From contig NZ_JQKO01000001.1 of assembly GCF_000746085.1 (NCBI RefSeq), positions 434,001 through 498,000 of the forward strand: DNA of 64,000 bases. The letters run 5' to 3'. The position numbers and the translations under genes were made by a program. Origin of the DNA: Methylocapsa aurea (GTDB lineage: Bacteria > Pseudomonadota > Alphaproteobacteria > Rhizobiales > Beijerinckiaceae). Position 1 is the stretch's first letter. Every line of letters begins with the position of its first letter. The notes beneath the pieces are model-generated. The model was given only the letters and a program-made list of their open reading frames with translations. It was not told the DNA's origin and searched no databases. This document shows, in pieces, positions 7,782 through 15,703 of the stretch.

Positions 7782-8381
7782 TCAGTGAGACATCGGCAGG
7801 CGGGCGTTGAGGGGGCGGACTTCGGCGGCCATCAATCCTTTGGGACCATCGCCGAACCGCGCGAGGAGGCTTTCGCCCGGCTGCAATTCCGCGATGCCAT
7901 AATGGCGCAGGGTTTCCATATGAACGAATATGTCGCGCGTCCCGTCGCCGCGCGTCAAGAAGCCGAACCCGCGCACGCGGTTGAACCACTTGACCACGAC
8001 GATTTCAAAACCGCTGGTTGGAACGACTTGGACGTGGGTGCGGGGCGGCTGCCATTCGCAAGGAAGCGTCCCGCGCGATCCGTCCATCGAGACGATCTTA
8101 AGGACCTGGAGCCCCTTCGCGCGGCGGATGGCCTCGCAGACAATGCGCTCGCCCTCATTAGCGGTTTGGAAACCATCCTTACGCAAAGTCGTGATGTGCA
8201 AAAGGACGTCCGGGCCATCAACATCAGGCACAATGAAGCCATAGCCCTTGACGACGTCGAACCATTTGATGCGCCCGGAAATTTGAACAAAGTCGAGCGC
8301 TTCGATCGGCGCCGGCGGCGCGAAATCAAGTCGAGGCGATGCAGGCATTTCATCGTCCAAGGCCACCTCCCCCGAAAGCAT
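7782..8381 (-). CDS. Double cold-shock-domain protein
   Basis: About 199 residues with two nucleic-acid-binding cold-shock domains. The first has SGRIKWFDVVKGYGFIV and GPDVLLHITTL, the second has VVKWFNRVRGFGFLTRG and RDIFVHMETL; both keep the RNP1/RNP2 aromatic pattern. A linker of about 50 residues joins them. I used ATG 8381; a GTG 16 codons upstream and ATG 11 codons downstream are alternatives. An AAGGAGG lies 13 bases before the chosen start. It probably acts as an RNA chaperone or anti-terminator. A long (over 250 base) leader lies upstream, common for cold-shock genes. Confidence 0.88.
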   Translation of the reverse strand: MLSGEVALDDEMPASPRLDFAPPAPIEALDFVQISGRIKWFDVVKGYGFIVPDVDGPDVLLHITTLRKDGFQTANEGERIVCEAIRRAKGLQVLKIVSMDGSRGTLPCEWQPPRTHVQVVPTSGFEIVVVKWFNRVRGFGFLTRGDGTRDIFVHMETLRHYGIAELQPGESLLARFGDGPKGLMAAEVRPLNARLPMSH

Positions 8382-8693
8382 ACGCAAGGTCCAGCCTCCT
8401 TCGCCGCACAATGGTTCAAGAAGAATCACTTACGAAGGAAATCAGGTGAATCTGAGGATAACATTCACGCAACACTGCAAAAGGCGGACGGCGCAGGAAA
8501 CTGTGGATGACTGCAAAAAGAATAGGACGGCGTCAGCCAGCCATCACGGGCGCCCGCTCATCCGTCATGCTTTGCCCGAAGGCGGGATCTCGCGCATTTC
8601 AAGCGACGCGGCGGCTCGGCGTTCAAACAAATGGCTTCGCCAGTTTTCGGACTGTACGAATCGCCGCCTTAACCGCAGTGCAAGGCCAAATCG

Positions 8694-9518
8694 TCAGGCT
8701 GCGAAGGGCTGCAAAATGTCGCCGATATCGCCACGCAGGACGAGATCGGCTTCAGCGTCGAGCGGCGTCGGCTCTCCGTTCAAAATGACGAGCCGCGCCC
8801 TGTGCAGACGGGCGAGCGAGGGAAACGAGGCGGCGGGATAGACCACCAAGGAGGAGCCGATTGCAAGGAAGAGGTCGCACGCGATGGTTGCGTCATGCGC
8901 CCGCTGCACGGCCTCGGCGGGCATCGCCTGACCGAAGGAGATGGTCGCCGGTTTGACCGGCCCCGCGCATTTGACGCAGGCAGGCGCGGCCCCGGTGGCC
9001 TCGAAATCGCGGCGAATGTCGCCGAGCTCATGCCGCCAGCCGCAGGATAGGCACGCCGCGTAGGAGCCATTGCCATGCAATTCGATGATCCGCTCTTCCG
9101 GCACGCCGGAGACCTGATGCAAATTATCGATGTTTTGGGTGATAATGGCCGTCGCCTTGCCGCCCGCCACGAGCCCCGCGAGCGCGTAATGGCCGCGCCC
9201 CGGCTGGGCCATGGCGTAAATATCGTCCAGAGCGAATTTGCGCCGCCAGGCTTCCTCGCGCATCAAAATATCCGACATAAAGACATCGAAATCGATCGGC
9301 CGGTAGCGCATCCATGGCGAATCCTTGGATCGAAAATCCGGAACGCCGCATTCGGTCGATATGCCGGCGCCGGTAAAGGCCACGATGCTGGAGGATTGCT
9401 CGATTGCGGCGCGCAACGCGGCGCGCGCTTCCTCGAGATGAGTGAGAATCAAAACGATGGCCTCCAGATAATCGACATCAACGGCGCCCATCGGCCCGCC
9501 CCTTGGCGTAGTCGGCAA
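8694..9518 (-). CDS. cobB: Sir2-family NAD-dependent protein deacylase
   Basis: A 274-residue sirtuin. Seen: the Rossmann GAGIST motif near residue 50 with the following CGVPDFRS loop, TQNIDNLHQVSG near 127, the catalytic His in ELHGNG, a four-cysteine zinc site (CLSCGW, then CVKCAG about 25 residues on), GSSLVVYPA near 220 and the adenine-contact ILNGEPTPLD. The reaction is NAD-dependent removal of acyl groups from lysines, giving nicotinamide and O-acyl-ADP-ribose. The first 30 residues are not conserved, so a downstream start is possible. It is divergent from the SGNH gene at 9704. Confidence 0.92.
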   Translation of the reverse strand: MPTTPRGGPMGAVDVDYLEAIVLILTHLEEARAALRAAIEQSSSIVAFTGAGISTECGVPDFRSKDSPWMRYRPIDFDVFMSDILMREEAWRRKFALDDIYAMAQPGRGHYALAGLVAGGKATAIITQNIDNLHQVSGVPEERIIELHGNGSYAACLSCGWRHELGDIRRDFEATGAAPACVKCAGPVKPATISFGQAMPAEAVQRAHDATIACDLFLAIGSSLVVYPAASFPSLARLHRARLVILNGEPTPLDAEADLVLRGDIGDILQPFAA

Positions 9519-9703
9519 AGTTAATGCGTCTGGATCGTGATCGCAATGCGCACGCGTTTCGCGAATAGGCTTTGCAACGAACGCTCCAGTTGAGGAGACT
9601 TCGCGCGGAACGATGCGCGTTTGACCTTTGCTGGACAGAATGCCGGAAAAAATCGTATCAGCGCGTCCTTAACTCCTTCACGAGCTAGGGATTTGGCGCG
9701 CCG

Positions 9704-10942
9704 ATGGGTCAATGGCTTTCCTTCACGCTGCGCCTTGCGGCCATTCCGCTCCTTCTCGGCGCCGCCGCATTCATTGAGCTGAAACAGCCCCTTCCCTATT
9801 TTCGGTTGTTCACATTCACCGTTGTTTTCTTCCTTCTCGCCGACATTGCATCGCTGGCGCGGGGCAAATCGCGCGACTTTCTCTTGGTCCTCGCGTCTCT
9901 GGCGTTCGGCATCAGCCTCATCGAGGCCGGCGCCAATTTTTGGGAGCCTAGGAAGGCGGACGCTGCGGCTCCGGGCGCGATCGGCCCCAAGCCGATCGTC
10001 GGCTGGGGACCGGATCATGCGGGACGCTTCCATGCGTTGAAAAAGGATCCCAAGACCGGCGCGGAGGTCTACAGCGTAGATTACACCATCGACCAAAATC
10101 TTCTGCGTCAGACGCGCTCATGCGAGAGCGGGCCGACGATCGTTTTTTTTGGCTGCTCCTATACCTTCGGCGACGGCGTCAACGACGCAGATACATTGCC
10201 GCAACAGTTCGCCGATCTGTTCGATCACAAGCAGCGCGTTCTCAATCTTGGCTTCTCGGGCTATGGACCGCAGCAATTCCTACGTGAGATCGAAACGGGC
10301 TATTTTGATTCCGTCATTGGAGCCCAGTCGACTGTCTTCGTCTTCTTGACGGCGGCCTGGCACGCGGAGCGGACCGCCTGTAAATCCTATTGGACGGCGC
10401 TGGCGCCGCGATACGCGCTCGAAAACGATCAAGTCATGTTCAAGGGCGCTTGCAACGAAGGGATGAGCCTGAAGCTACGCCAATGGCTCGAAAACGCCGC
10501 AACCTATCGCGTCGCCATCGAGCCCTTTCGACACAAGCTCACCCGCGATGACGTCGAACTCTACATCCGGGTCTTGCTCGCCGCCGCAAACCTCGCCAAA
10601 GAGAAATACGGCGTCGCGACGCTCATCCCTTATATTCAGGTATCGGACGACTATCTGCAAGGAACCGGCTTCAGCAACGAGACGATCATGAGGCGTTTGC
10701 GCGAAGGCGGCGCGATCGTCCTCGATGTTTCGCTAAAGAAAGAACAAGTCGAAGGCGCCCCGATCAGCATCGTCGGCGATGGTCATCCGACGGGGTTCGC
10801 AAATCGCGCAAGGGCGATCATGCTCAAGACCTATATTGAAGGGCCTATGTCTCACATCCTGCCGTCGCTCCGGAAGGCCGAGGCCAGCCAGAAGTCCGCC
10901 CCTCGAACATTTTCGAGCGAAACAGGTCCCGGTTCGCGGTAA
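9704..10942 (+). CDS. Membrane-anchored SGNH-fold protein, copy 1
   Basis: 412 residues. Three hydrophobic segments lie in the first 80 residues (about 10-25, 35-50, 58-78), then an SGNH/GDSL-like domain. The block-I motif is FFGCSYTFGDGVND with Ser152 as candidate nucleophile; the usual Asp of GDS is replaced by Cys. The C-terminal block V is DGHPT near residue 363. It is a tandem paralogue of the gene at 11009, sharing long near-identical runs. Its last dozen codons (about RTFSSETGPGSR) are read from an interspersed repeat (10905-11008). Likely role: hydrolase or acyl-group handling at the outer membrane face, linked to the carbamoyltransferase locus. Substrate unknown. Confidence 0.8.
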   Translation: MGQWLSFTLRLAAIPLLLGAAAFIELKQPLPYFRLFTFTVVFFLLADIASLARGKSRDFLLVLASLAFGISLIEAGANFWEPRKADAAAPGAIGPKPIVGWGPDHAGRFHALKKDPKTGAEVYSVDYTIDQNLLRQTRSCESGPTIVFFGCSYTFGDGVNDADTLPQQFADLFDHKQRVLNLGFSGYGPQQFLREIETGYFDSVIGAQSTVFVFLTAAWHAERTACKSYWTALAPRYALENDQVMFKGACNEGMSLKLRQWLENAATYRVAIEPFRHKLTRDDVELYIRVLLAAANLAKEKYGVATLIPYIQVSDDYLQGTGFSNETIMRRLREGGAIVLDVSLKKEQVEGAPISIVGDGHPTGFANRARAIMLKTYIEGPMSHILPSLRKAEASQKSAPRTFSSETGPGSR

Positions 10943-11008
10943 GAAAGTGAGATCAAACAAAGAGCTAGAGCTTGTTTCCGATTCCGCCAATTCGGAAAGA
11001 AGCTCTAG
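10905..11008 (+). repeat. Family A interspersed repeat, copy A1
   Basis: One end is TCGAACATTTTCGAGCGAAA, complementary to the CTCGAAAATGCTCTAG end seen in copies at 36142 and 62534. Internally it has the shared GAACC-rich and AAAGAGCTAGAGC blocks, and it ends AATTCGGAAAGAAGCTCTAG. It covers the 3' end of SGNH copy 1 and stops exactly at the ATG of SGNH copy 2, where its GGAAAGAAG can serve as the ribosome binding site. Confidence 0.75.
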
Positions 11009-12211
11009 ATGAACGATCCAAGGACCCCCTCCTTCATGGCCAAAGGTCTCTTCACGCAGCTGGGCTTCGCGGCCATTCCGGTCTTGATCATCCTGATCGC
11101 ATTGCTGGAAACACTGCGCTTTTTTCCATCCTTCCGGCTGCTTACTTTCGGCCTCACTTTTTTGCTCCTCGCGGACATCGCTTCATTGTCGCGCGGCAAA
11201 TGGCGCGATGCTCTTCTCGTCTTCGCCTCGCTCGTCTTCGGCCTCACACTCATCGAGGCCGCCGCCAATATCATGGAGCCAAAGCTCTTGACCATCACGA
11301 CGAGCGGGTCGTCGGTTCCTCAGCCGATCATTGGCTGGGGACCGCAGCGCGCGGGGCGATTCCATTCCGAAAAAACCGATACCAGGACCGGCGCGACAAT
11401 CTACAGCGTCGACTACACGATCGATTCCAATTTACTACGCGAGACGCATTCAAGCGCAGCCGCTCCGACCGTCGCCTTCTTCGGCGATTCCATGACGTTT
11501 GGAGTAGGCATCAACGACGCCGAAACATTGCCGCAAGCCTTTGCCGATGGGTTTGACCGCAAGCTGCGGGTTCTTAACTTCGCCTTCATCGGCCACGGCC
11601 CGTCGCAATTCTTGCGCGAATTGGAAACCGGGATTTACGATTCCCTGCTCGGTTCACAAGCGCGGTTGTTCGTCTTCATGACTGCCGCCTGGCATGCCGA
11701 GCGGACCGCCTGCAAGGCCTCCTTTGTGTTGCATGCGCCCCGCTATGCGTTCGAGGACGATTCCGTCGTCTACAAGGGCCCCTGCAGCGAAGGGATGAGC
11801 CTGAAATTGCAGGAATGGCTTGGAAACTCCGCCGCCTATCGGAGCTTCATCGCGCCGCTCCGGTCCAAGCTGCGGCCAGACGACGTCGCGTTCTATATCA
11901 AGATATTGGCGAGGGCCGCGACGCTCGCCAAGGAGAAATACGGCGTTCCGACATTGATCCCCTATCTGCGCGTGCCCGAGGACTACTTGCGCGGGACGGG
12001 TTTCACCAATGACGCAATCATTCAGCGCCTGAGGGACGGCGGCGCCATTGTGTTGGATGTTTCGCTCGAAAAAGAGCACGCCGGCGGCGCCAGGATCAGC
12101 ATCGAAGGCGATGGCCACCCGACGCCGCTCGCAAACCGTCTCAGGGCCGAGTTGCTTGAGCGGTTCATCGAAACCCAGGCGCCTGGCGCGCTGCCGTCGA
12201 AAACGCAGTAG
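11009..12211 (+). CDS. Membrane-anchored SGNH-fold protein, copy 2
   Basis: 400 residues, colinear with the copy at 9704. It has three N-terminal hydrophobic segments (about 18-36, 43-58, 67-86), then the intact block-I motif FFGDSMTFGVGIND (Ser161), and the block V motif EGDGHPT near residue 369. Shared sequence includes WGP(x)5GRFH, YSVDYTID, FVF(L/M)TAAWHAERTACK and EGMSLKL. Because copy 2 keeps GDS and copy 1 has GCS, this may be the active one of a diverged pair. The start abuts repeat A1. It converges on the carbamoyltransferase gene, separated only by repeat B1. The role in the carbamoylation locus is inference. Confidence 0.82.
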   Translation: MNDPRTPSFMAKGLFTQLGFAAIPVLIILIALLETLRFFPSFRLLTFGLTFLLLADIASLSRGKWRDALLVFASLVFGLTLIEAAANIMEPKLLTITTSGSSVPQPIIGWGPQRAGRFHSEKTDTRTGATIYSVDYTIDSNLLRETHSSAAAPTVAFFGDSMTFGVGINDAETLPQAFADGFDRKLRVLNFAFIGHGPSQFLRELETGIYDSLLGSQARLFVFMTAAWHAERTACKASFVLHAPRYAFEDDSVVYKGPCSEGMSLKLQEWLGNSAAYRSFIAPLRSKLRPDDVAFYIKILARAATLAKEKYGVPTLIPYLRVPEDYLRGTGFTNDAIIQRLRDGGAIVLDVSLEKEHAGGARISIEGDGHPTPLANRLRAELLERFIETQAPGALPSKTQ

Positions 12212-12230
12212 CCAGCCAAGGGCGCTCTTA

Positions 12231-12338
12231 AAGCGCTTCCTGATTCAATGAGTTGGAGCATGTTCCGAGAAGACATCGGATATATCCGATGTCTAAATAT
12301 CGAAAAAGTCGATCAACTTTTTTAAGAACATGCTCTAG
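12231..12338. repeat. Family B palindromic repeat, copy B1
   Basis: A mosaic of palindromes starting AAGCGCTTCC, with GAGTTGGAGCATGTTC, the perfect 24-base palindrome at 12271-12294 built on AGACATCGGATA, a GAAAAAGT...ACTTTTTT hairpin and the end GAACATGCTCTAG. It fills the convergent gap between SGNH copy 2 and the carbamoyltransferase and could end transcription from both sides. Its terminal CTAG supplies the carbamoyltransferase stop codon (TAG at 12337-12335). Confidence 0.8.
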
Positions 12339-14176
12339 TCGAGATCGAACGCATTTTTATAGTCGCGGGCAAGCTCTGGGTTCTGCTTGTCCTTGTGGAG
12401 AATGCAGTTGCCGACCGCCAGAAACTCGATTTCGCTTCCCATAAAACAGGCGAAGGCGTCCTCCGGCGTGCAGACGATGGGCTCGCCCCGCACATTGAAG
12501 CTTGTGTTGATAAGGACCGGACAGCCGGTCAATTCCTCGAACCGGCTGATCAATGCATAGTAGCGCGGGTTGGTCTCCTTATGGACCGTCTGGATGCGCG
12601 CCGAGTAGTCAACATGGGTGACCGCCGGTATATCCGAGCGCAGCACATTGAGCTTGTCGATGCCAAACAGCGCCTGCTCCTCCGCCGACATCTTGCGGCA
12701 GCGATCGGACTTCACATCGGCGACGAGAAGCATATAGGGCGAATCCGCATCGAGCTCGAACCAGTCCGCGACGCGCTCGCGCAGCACAGAGGGCGCGAAA
12801 GGGCGGAAGCTCTCGCGATATTTGACTTTGAGATTGAGCGCCTTCTGCATGGTCGGAGAACGCGGATCGCCGAGGATCGAACGGCCGCCGAGCGAGCGTG
12901 GACCAAATTCCATTCGGCCCTGGTGCCAGCCGACCGCCCGCCCGTTCGCAAGGGCCGTCGCGGTTTGAGAGATCAGCGCATCGTCGTCAACGACGCTGTA
13001 GATGGCGCCCGCGGCTTTTAGCCGGCATTCGATATCGGACTGCTCGAAGCTCGGTCCCAGATAGGCTCCTTGCATCGAATCGGGCTCTTTGACGATCTTG
13101 GCGCCATCGCTCCGGCGATTTTCATCGTAAAACACCGCGAGCGCCGCGCCAAGCGCGCCGCCGGCATCGCCTGCCGCGGGCTGAATGAATATCCTGTCGA
13201 ACCGGCCGTCCCGAAGCACTTTGCCGTTCGCGACGCAGTTGAGAGCGACGCCCCCGGCGAGGCAGAGATGGCGCAGCCCGGTCTGCGTCGAAAGCGAGCG
13301 CGTCAATCGCAGCACGACTTCCTCGGTCACCGCCTGGATCGAGGCGGCGAGATCCATGTGCCTTTGTTCGAGCGGTTGATCGGGACGGCGCGCCGGCCCG
13401 CCGAACATCGCCTCGAAGCGGCTGTCGGTCATTGTCAGGCCGGTGCAGAAGGAGAAGTAATCGAGGTTCAATCGAAACGAACCGTCCGGCTTCACGTCGA
13501 TCAGATGATCGAAAATCGCCTTGGCGTATTTCGGCTCTCCGTAAGGCGCGAGGCCCATCACTTTATATTCGCCGGAATTGACCTTGAACCCGGTGTAATA
13601 GGTGAATGCCGAATAGAGCAATCCGAGCGAATGTGGAAAGTGAATCTCCTTGGTGATCGACAAGTCGTCGCCCTGGCCGATCGCCGCCGAGGTGGTCGCC
13701 CACTCGCCGACCCCATCCATGGTCAGGACGAGCGCCGATTGAAATGGCGAAGGATAATAGGCAGACGCGGCGTGCGAGAAATGATGTTCGGAAAAGCGCA
13801 ATTTTGGCTTCTCGCCGAGCGCCGGGGAGATCGCGCTCAGTTCGCGCAACAGCAGATCGCGCTGAAACAATTTCTCGCCGATCCACAGCGGCATGGCTTT
13901 GCGAAACGATTCAAAGCCGCTCGGCGCGAAGGCGAGATAGGTTTCGATCAGCCGTTCGAACTTCAGAAACGGCTTTTCATAGAAAGCGATGCGATCGACA
14001 TCCTCGCCGGATGCTTTCGCCTCGCTAAGGCAATAGGCAATGGCGTTCACGGGAAAACTTGGATCGTGCTTCTTGCGGGTGAAGCGTTCTTCCTGCGCCG
14101 CGGCGACGATCTGGCCGTCGCGAATCAGCGCGGCGGCGCTATCGTGATAAAAGGCCGAAATGCCGAGTACGAGCAT
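12335..14176 (-). CDS. O-carbamoyltransferase, NodU/TobZ/SxtI family
   Basis: 613 residues, full length for the two-domain carbamoyltransferases that activate carbamoyl phosphate with ATP and pass the carbamoyl group to a hydroxyl. The N-terminal Kae1-like domain opens with LGISAFYHDSAAALI (residues 4-18), has the metal-binding block SEHHFSHAASAYYPSPF near 130-145 and LAGGVALNCVANGK near 305. The C-terminal YrdC-like domain includes GWHQGRMEFGPRSLGGRSIL near 415 and PVLINTSFNVRGEPIV near 560. The next genes on the strand upstream are DUF5989 and SxtJ-like membrane proteins, the same trio as sxtI-sxtK-sxtJ. The acceptor is unknown and may be a lipid or polysaccharide. Confidence 0.92.
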   Translation of the reverse strand: MLVLGISAFYHDSAAALIRDGQIVAAAQEERFTRKKHDPSFPVNAIAYCLSEAKASGEDVDRIAFYEKPFLKFERLIETYLAFAPSGFESFRKAMPLWIGEKLFQRDLLLRELSAISPALGEKPKLRFSEHHFSHAASAYYPSPFQSALVLTMDGVGEWATTSAAIGQGDDLSITKEIHFPHSLGLLYSAFTYYTGFKVNSGEYKVMGLAPYGEPKYAKAIFDHLIDVKPDGSFRLNLDYFSFCTGLTMTDSRFEAMFGGPARRPDQPLEQRHMDLAASIQAVTEEVVLRLTRSLSTQTGLRHLCLAGGVALNCVANGKVLRDGRFDRIFIQPAAGDAGGALGAALAVFYDENRRSDGAKIVKEPDSMQGAYLGPSFEQSDIECRLKAAGAIYSVVDDDALISQTATALANGRAVGWHQGRMEFGPRSLGGRSILGDPRSPTMQKALNLKVKYRESFRPFAPSVLRERVADWFELDADSPYMLLVADVKSDRCRKMSAEEQALFGIDKLNVLRSDIPAVTHVDYSARIQTVHKETNPRYYALISRFEELTGCPVLINTSFNVRGEPIVCTPEDAFACFMGSEIEFLAVGNCILHKDKQNPELARDYKNAFDLD

Positions 14177-14186
14177 CCCAAGGCAA

Positions 14187-14336
14187 TCAAAACAGAGTGT
14201 AGATGAAAGGCGCGACGACGGAGCCCTGGCTCAGCACGAATAAGCCTCCGACGATCAGAAAAAGAATGAGGAGCGGAAACAGCCAGAACTTCTTCCGCGC
14301 GCCCAGAAACTCAAAAAGTTCGGCTAGAATCGACAT
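14187..14336 (-). CDS. DUF5989 / SxtK-like small membrane protein, 49 residues
   Basis: A short gene that starts MSILAELFEFLGARKKFWLF and ends SVVAPFIYTLF. The N-terminal amphipathic part with a basic RKK is followed by one long hydrophobic helix (about residues 18-36), the exact plan of DUF5989 proteins found beside carbamoyltransferases, including SxtK of saxitoxin clusters. A GAGGAG lies 5-6 bases before the ATG. The stop is 10 bases from the carbamoyltransferase start, so the two are cotranscribed. Biochemical role unknown; a membrane tether for the carbamoyltransferase is a guess. Confidence 0.85.
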   Translation of the reverse strand: MSILAELFEFLGARKKFWLFPLLILFLIVGGLFVLSQGSVVAPFIYTLF

Positions 14337-14345
14337 TGGCGCTCC

Positions 14346-14771
14346 TCAAAATTGCTTGGTCAGTGTGCCCTGCGCGGGGCCTGGCGGTTGGCGCTCGATC
14401 CAATAGGTTTCCGCCTCCGGTTTCAACTCCAAACGAAGCAGATCTTCGCCTCTCTTGCGCAAGAACCAGCCGAGGGGCGCAACGGCCCCAAAAAACAAAA
14501 TCCCCATGACTATCGGATTGGCGACTTTGTTCAAGGCGAACCCCAATTTGAACCACGCGCGGTTCAACGGCGTCAGCCAGTCGGGACGAAGCAGCGCGAC
14601 CGCCAAAAATGCGGCGGAAAGAGCTATCAGCGGCCATCTTGGCGAGCTGGCATGGTGAAATAACGGCCAGATGCCGAAAACCGCAAAAATCACCCCGAAG
14701 GTGACGCCGAACTTCCGATTCGATCCGATGGGAATCTTGCGGAAGCTCAAGATTGTTTCATGTGTTTGCAT
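14346..14771 (-). CDS. SxtJ-like membrane protein
   Basis: About 141 residues from ATG 14771, chosen because GGGAGG sits just upstream and a longer frame adds only unlike sequence. Seen: MQTHETILSFRKIPIGSNRK, then hydrophobic segments near residues 24-37, 46-60 and 84-104, with the typical RPDWLTPLNRAWFKLGFAL between the last two. This matches the SxtJ family, which is regularly found next to O-carbamoyltransferases and whose function is unknown. It lies 9 bases upstream of the DUF5989 gene in the same operon. Confidence 0.85.
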   Translation of the reverse strand: MQTHETILSFRKIPIGSNRKFGVTFGVIFAVFGIWPLFHHASSPRWPLIALSAAFLAVALLRPDWLTPLNRAWFKLGFALNKVANPIVMGILFFGAVAPLGWFLRKRGEDLLRLELKPEAETYWIERQPPGPAQGTLTKQF

Positions 14772-14836
14772 AATCCTCCCGTCGCTTCCCTTCGTCCCTA
14801 TTCCGATAAAGGAGGACCCTCGCGCAGGATCCAAGC

Positions 14837-15703
14837 CTATTCTGGCGCGTCCTCGGGCGGCGTCGTGCCCAAGAGCTTGTGCAATGCGTCGTAAGGATCC
14901 TTGGCCTCCATGAGAACGCCGGCAACCCGCACCGCCTTCGCGCCGGCGCGCGCCATGCGTTCAATGTCCTCCAAGGTCGCGATGCCGCCCGCCGCGATGG
15001 GAAACACGCAGTCCGCTGGAATTAAGGGAAGCAGCCGCTCGGATATGGAAAGGTCCGTCTCCAGGGTTTCCAAATCGCGATTATTGACGGCGATCAGGCT
15101 AGCGCCGGCCTTGAGCGCTATGTCGAGTTCAGCCTCGTTGCGAATCTCGACCAGGGCGTCGAGCGCGACCGACTGCGCCCTTGCGACGAACTCGCCGATC
15201 TGATCTCCAAGGATGCTGACGATCAGCAAAACCGCGTCGGCGCCGGCGTATCGGGCCTCCAAAATCTGATAATGATCGACAACGACGTCATTGGCGAGAA
15301 TAGGCAGATTGGCGGCCTTTGCGGTCGCAAGATCGGCGATGCTTCCGCGAAAAAAACGCCGGTCCGGCGAGGCTGAGACGCATGTCGCGCCAGCATCGCG
15401 GAAGTGCTCGGCAATCTCCATCACGTCGATGCGCGACCTGGTCGTTTTCGACAGCGGCGAAGCGCCTCTGATATCGGCGATAACGCCTGGCTTCCCGGTT
15501 GTCGTGAAATGTTCGTACAAGGCGCCGAGAAAGCCTCTGGTCATCGGCGCTTCGCCAATCATGCCGGTCAGGGCGCCCGCAGAACGCTTCGCTTTCGCCT
15601 TATCGATATCTGCTTGGCGTTGCGCCAGAATTGGCTTGAGGCGGGGTCCAATCGCCGTGCCGTCAGAAGCCGCCATACCCGCTTGACCTTTCCCGAATCT
15701 CAT
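14837..15703 (-). CDS. TrpC-like TIM barrel lacking IGPS catalytic residues
   Basis: About 288 residues (279 if ATG 15676 is used). The overall fold follows indole-3-glycerol-phosphate synthase, with conserved HYQILEARYAGADAVLLI, LVEIRNEAELDIAL, LIAVNNRDLETLETDL and a C-terminal phosphate-loop-like GGIATLEDIERM. Catalytic positions have changed: the IAEIKxASPSKG motif is IADIRGASPLSK (Glu to Asp77, Lys to Arg79), the catalytic-acid Lys of LRKDF is Asn138 in LANDV, and AESGI is AAGGI (Glu and Ser lost). Glu186 and NNR remain. It is therefore unlikely to be the tryptophan enzyme. It lies directly upstream of the sxtJ-like gene, 65 bases away on the same strand, with no other trp gene near. Confidence 0.75.
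   Translation of the reverse strand: MRFGKGQAGMAASDGTAIGPRLKPILAQRQADIDKAKAKRSAGALTGMIGEAPMTRGFLGALYEHFTTTGKPGVIADIRGASPLSKTTRSRIDVMEIAEHFRDAGATCVSASPDRRFFRGSIADLATAKAANLPILANDVVVDHYQILEARYAGADAVLLIVSILGDQIGEFVARAQSVALDALVEIRNEAELDIALKAGASLIAVNNRDLETLETDLSISERLLPLIPADCVFPIAAGGIATLEDIERMARAGAKAVRVAGVLMEAKDPYDALHKLLGTTPPEDAPE

Noticed and set aside
13070-14206. Long open frame antisense to the carbamoyltransferase
   Set aside because: Same reason: a shadow of a strongly conserved gene on the other strand, with no family resemblance.
9704-15703. A saxitoxin biosynthesis cluster
   Set aside because: Only the sxtI/J/K-like accessory trio is present. The core genes for the toxin skeleton (sxtA polyketide-synthase-like, amidinotransferase, oxygenases) are absent from the window.
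14837-15703. Part of a tryptophan operon
   Set aside because: No other trp gene is adjacent and the IGPS catalytic residues are changed.
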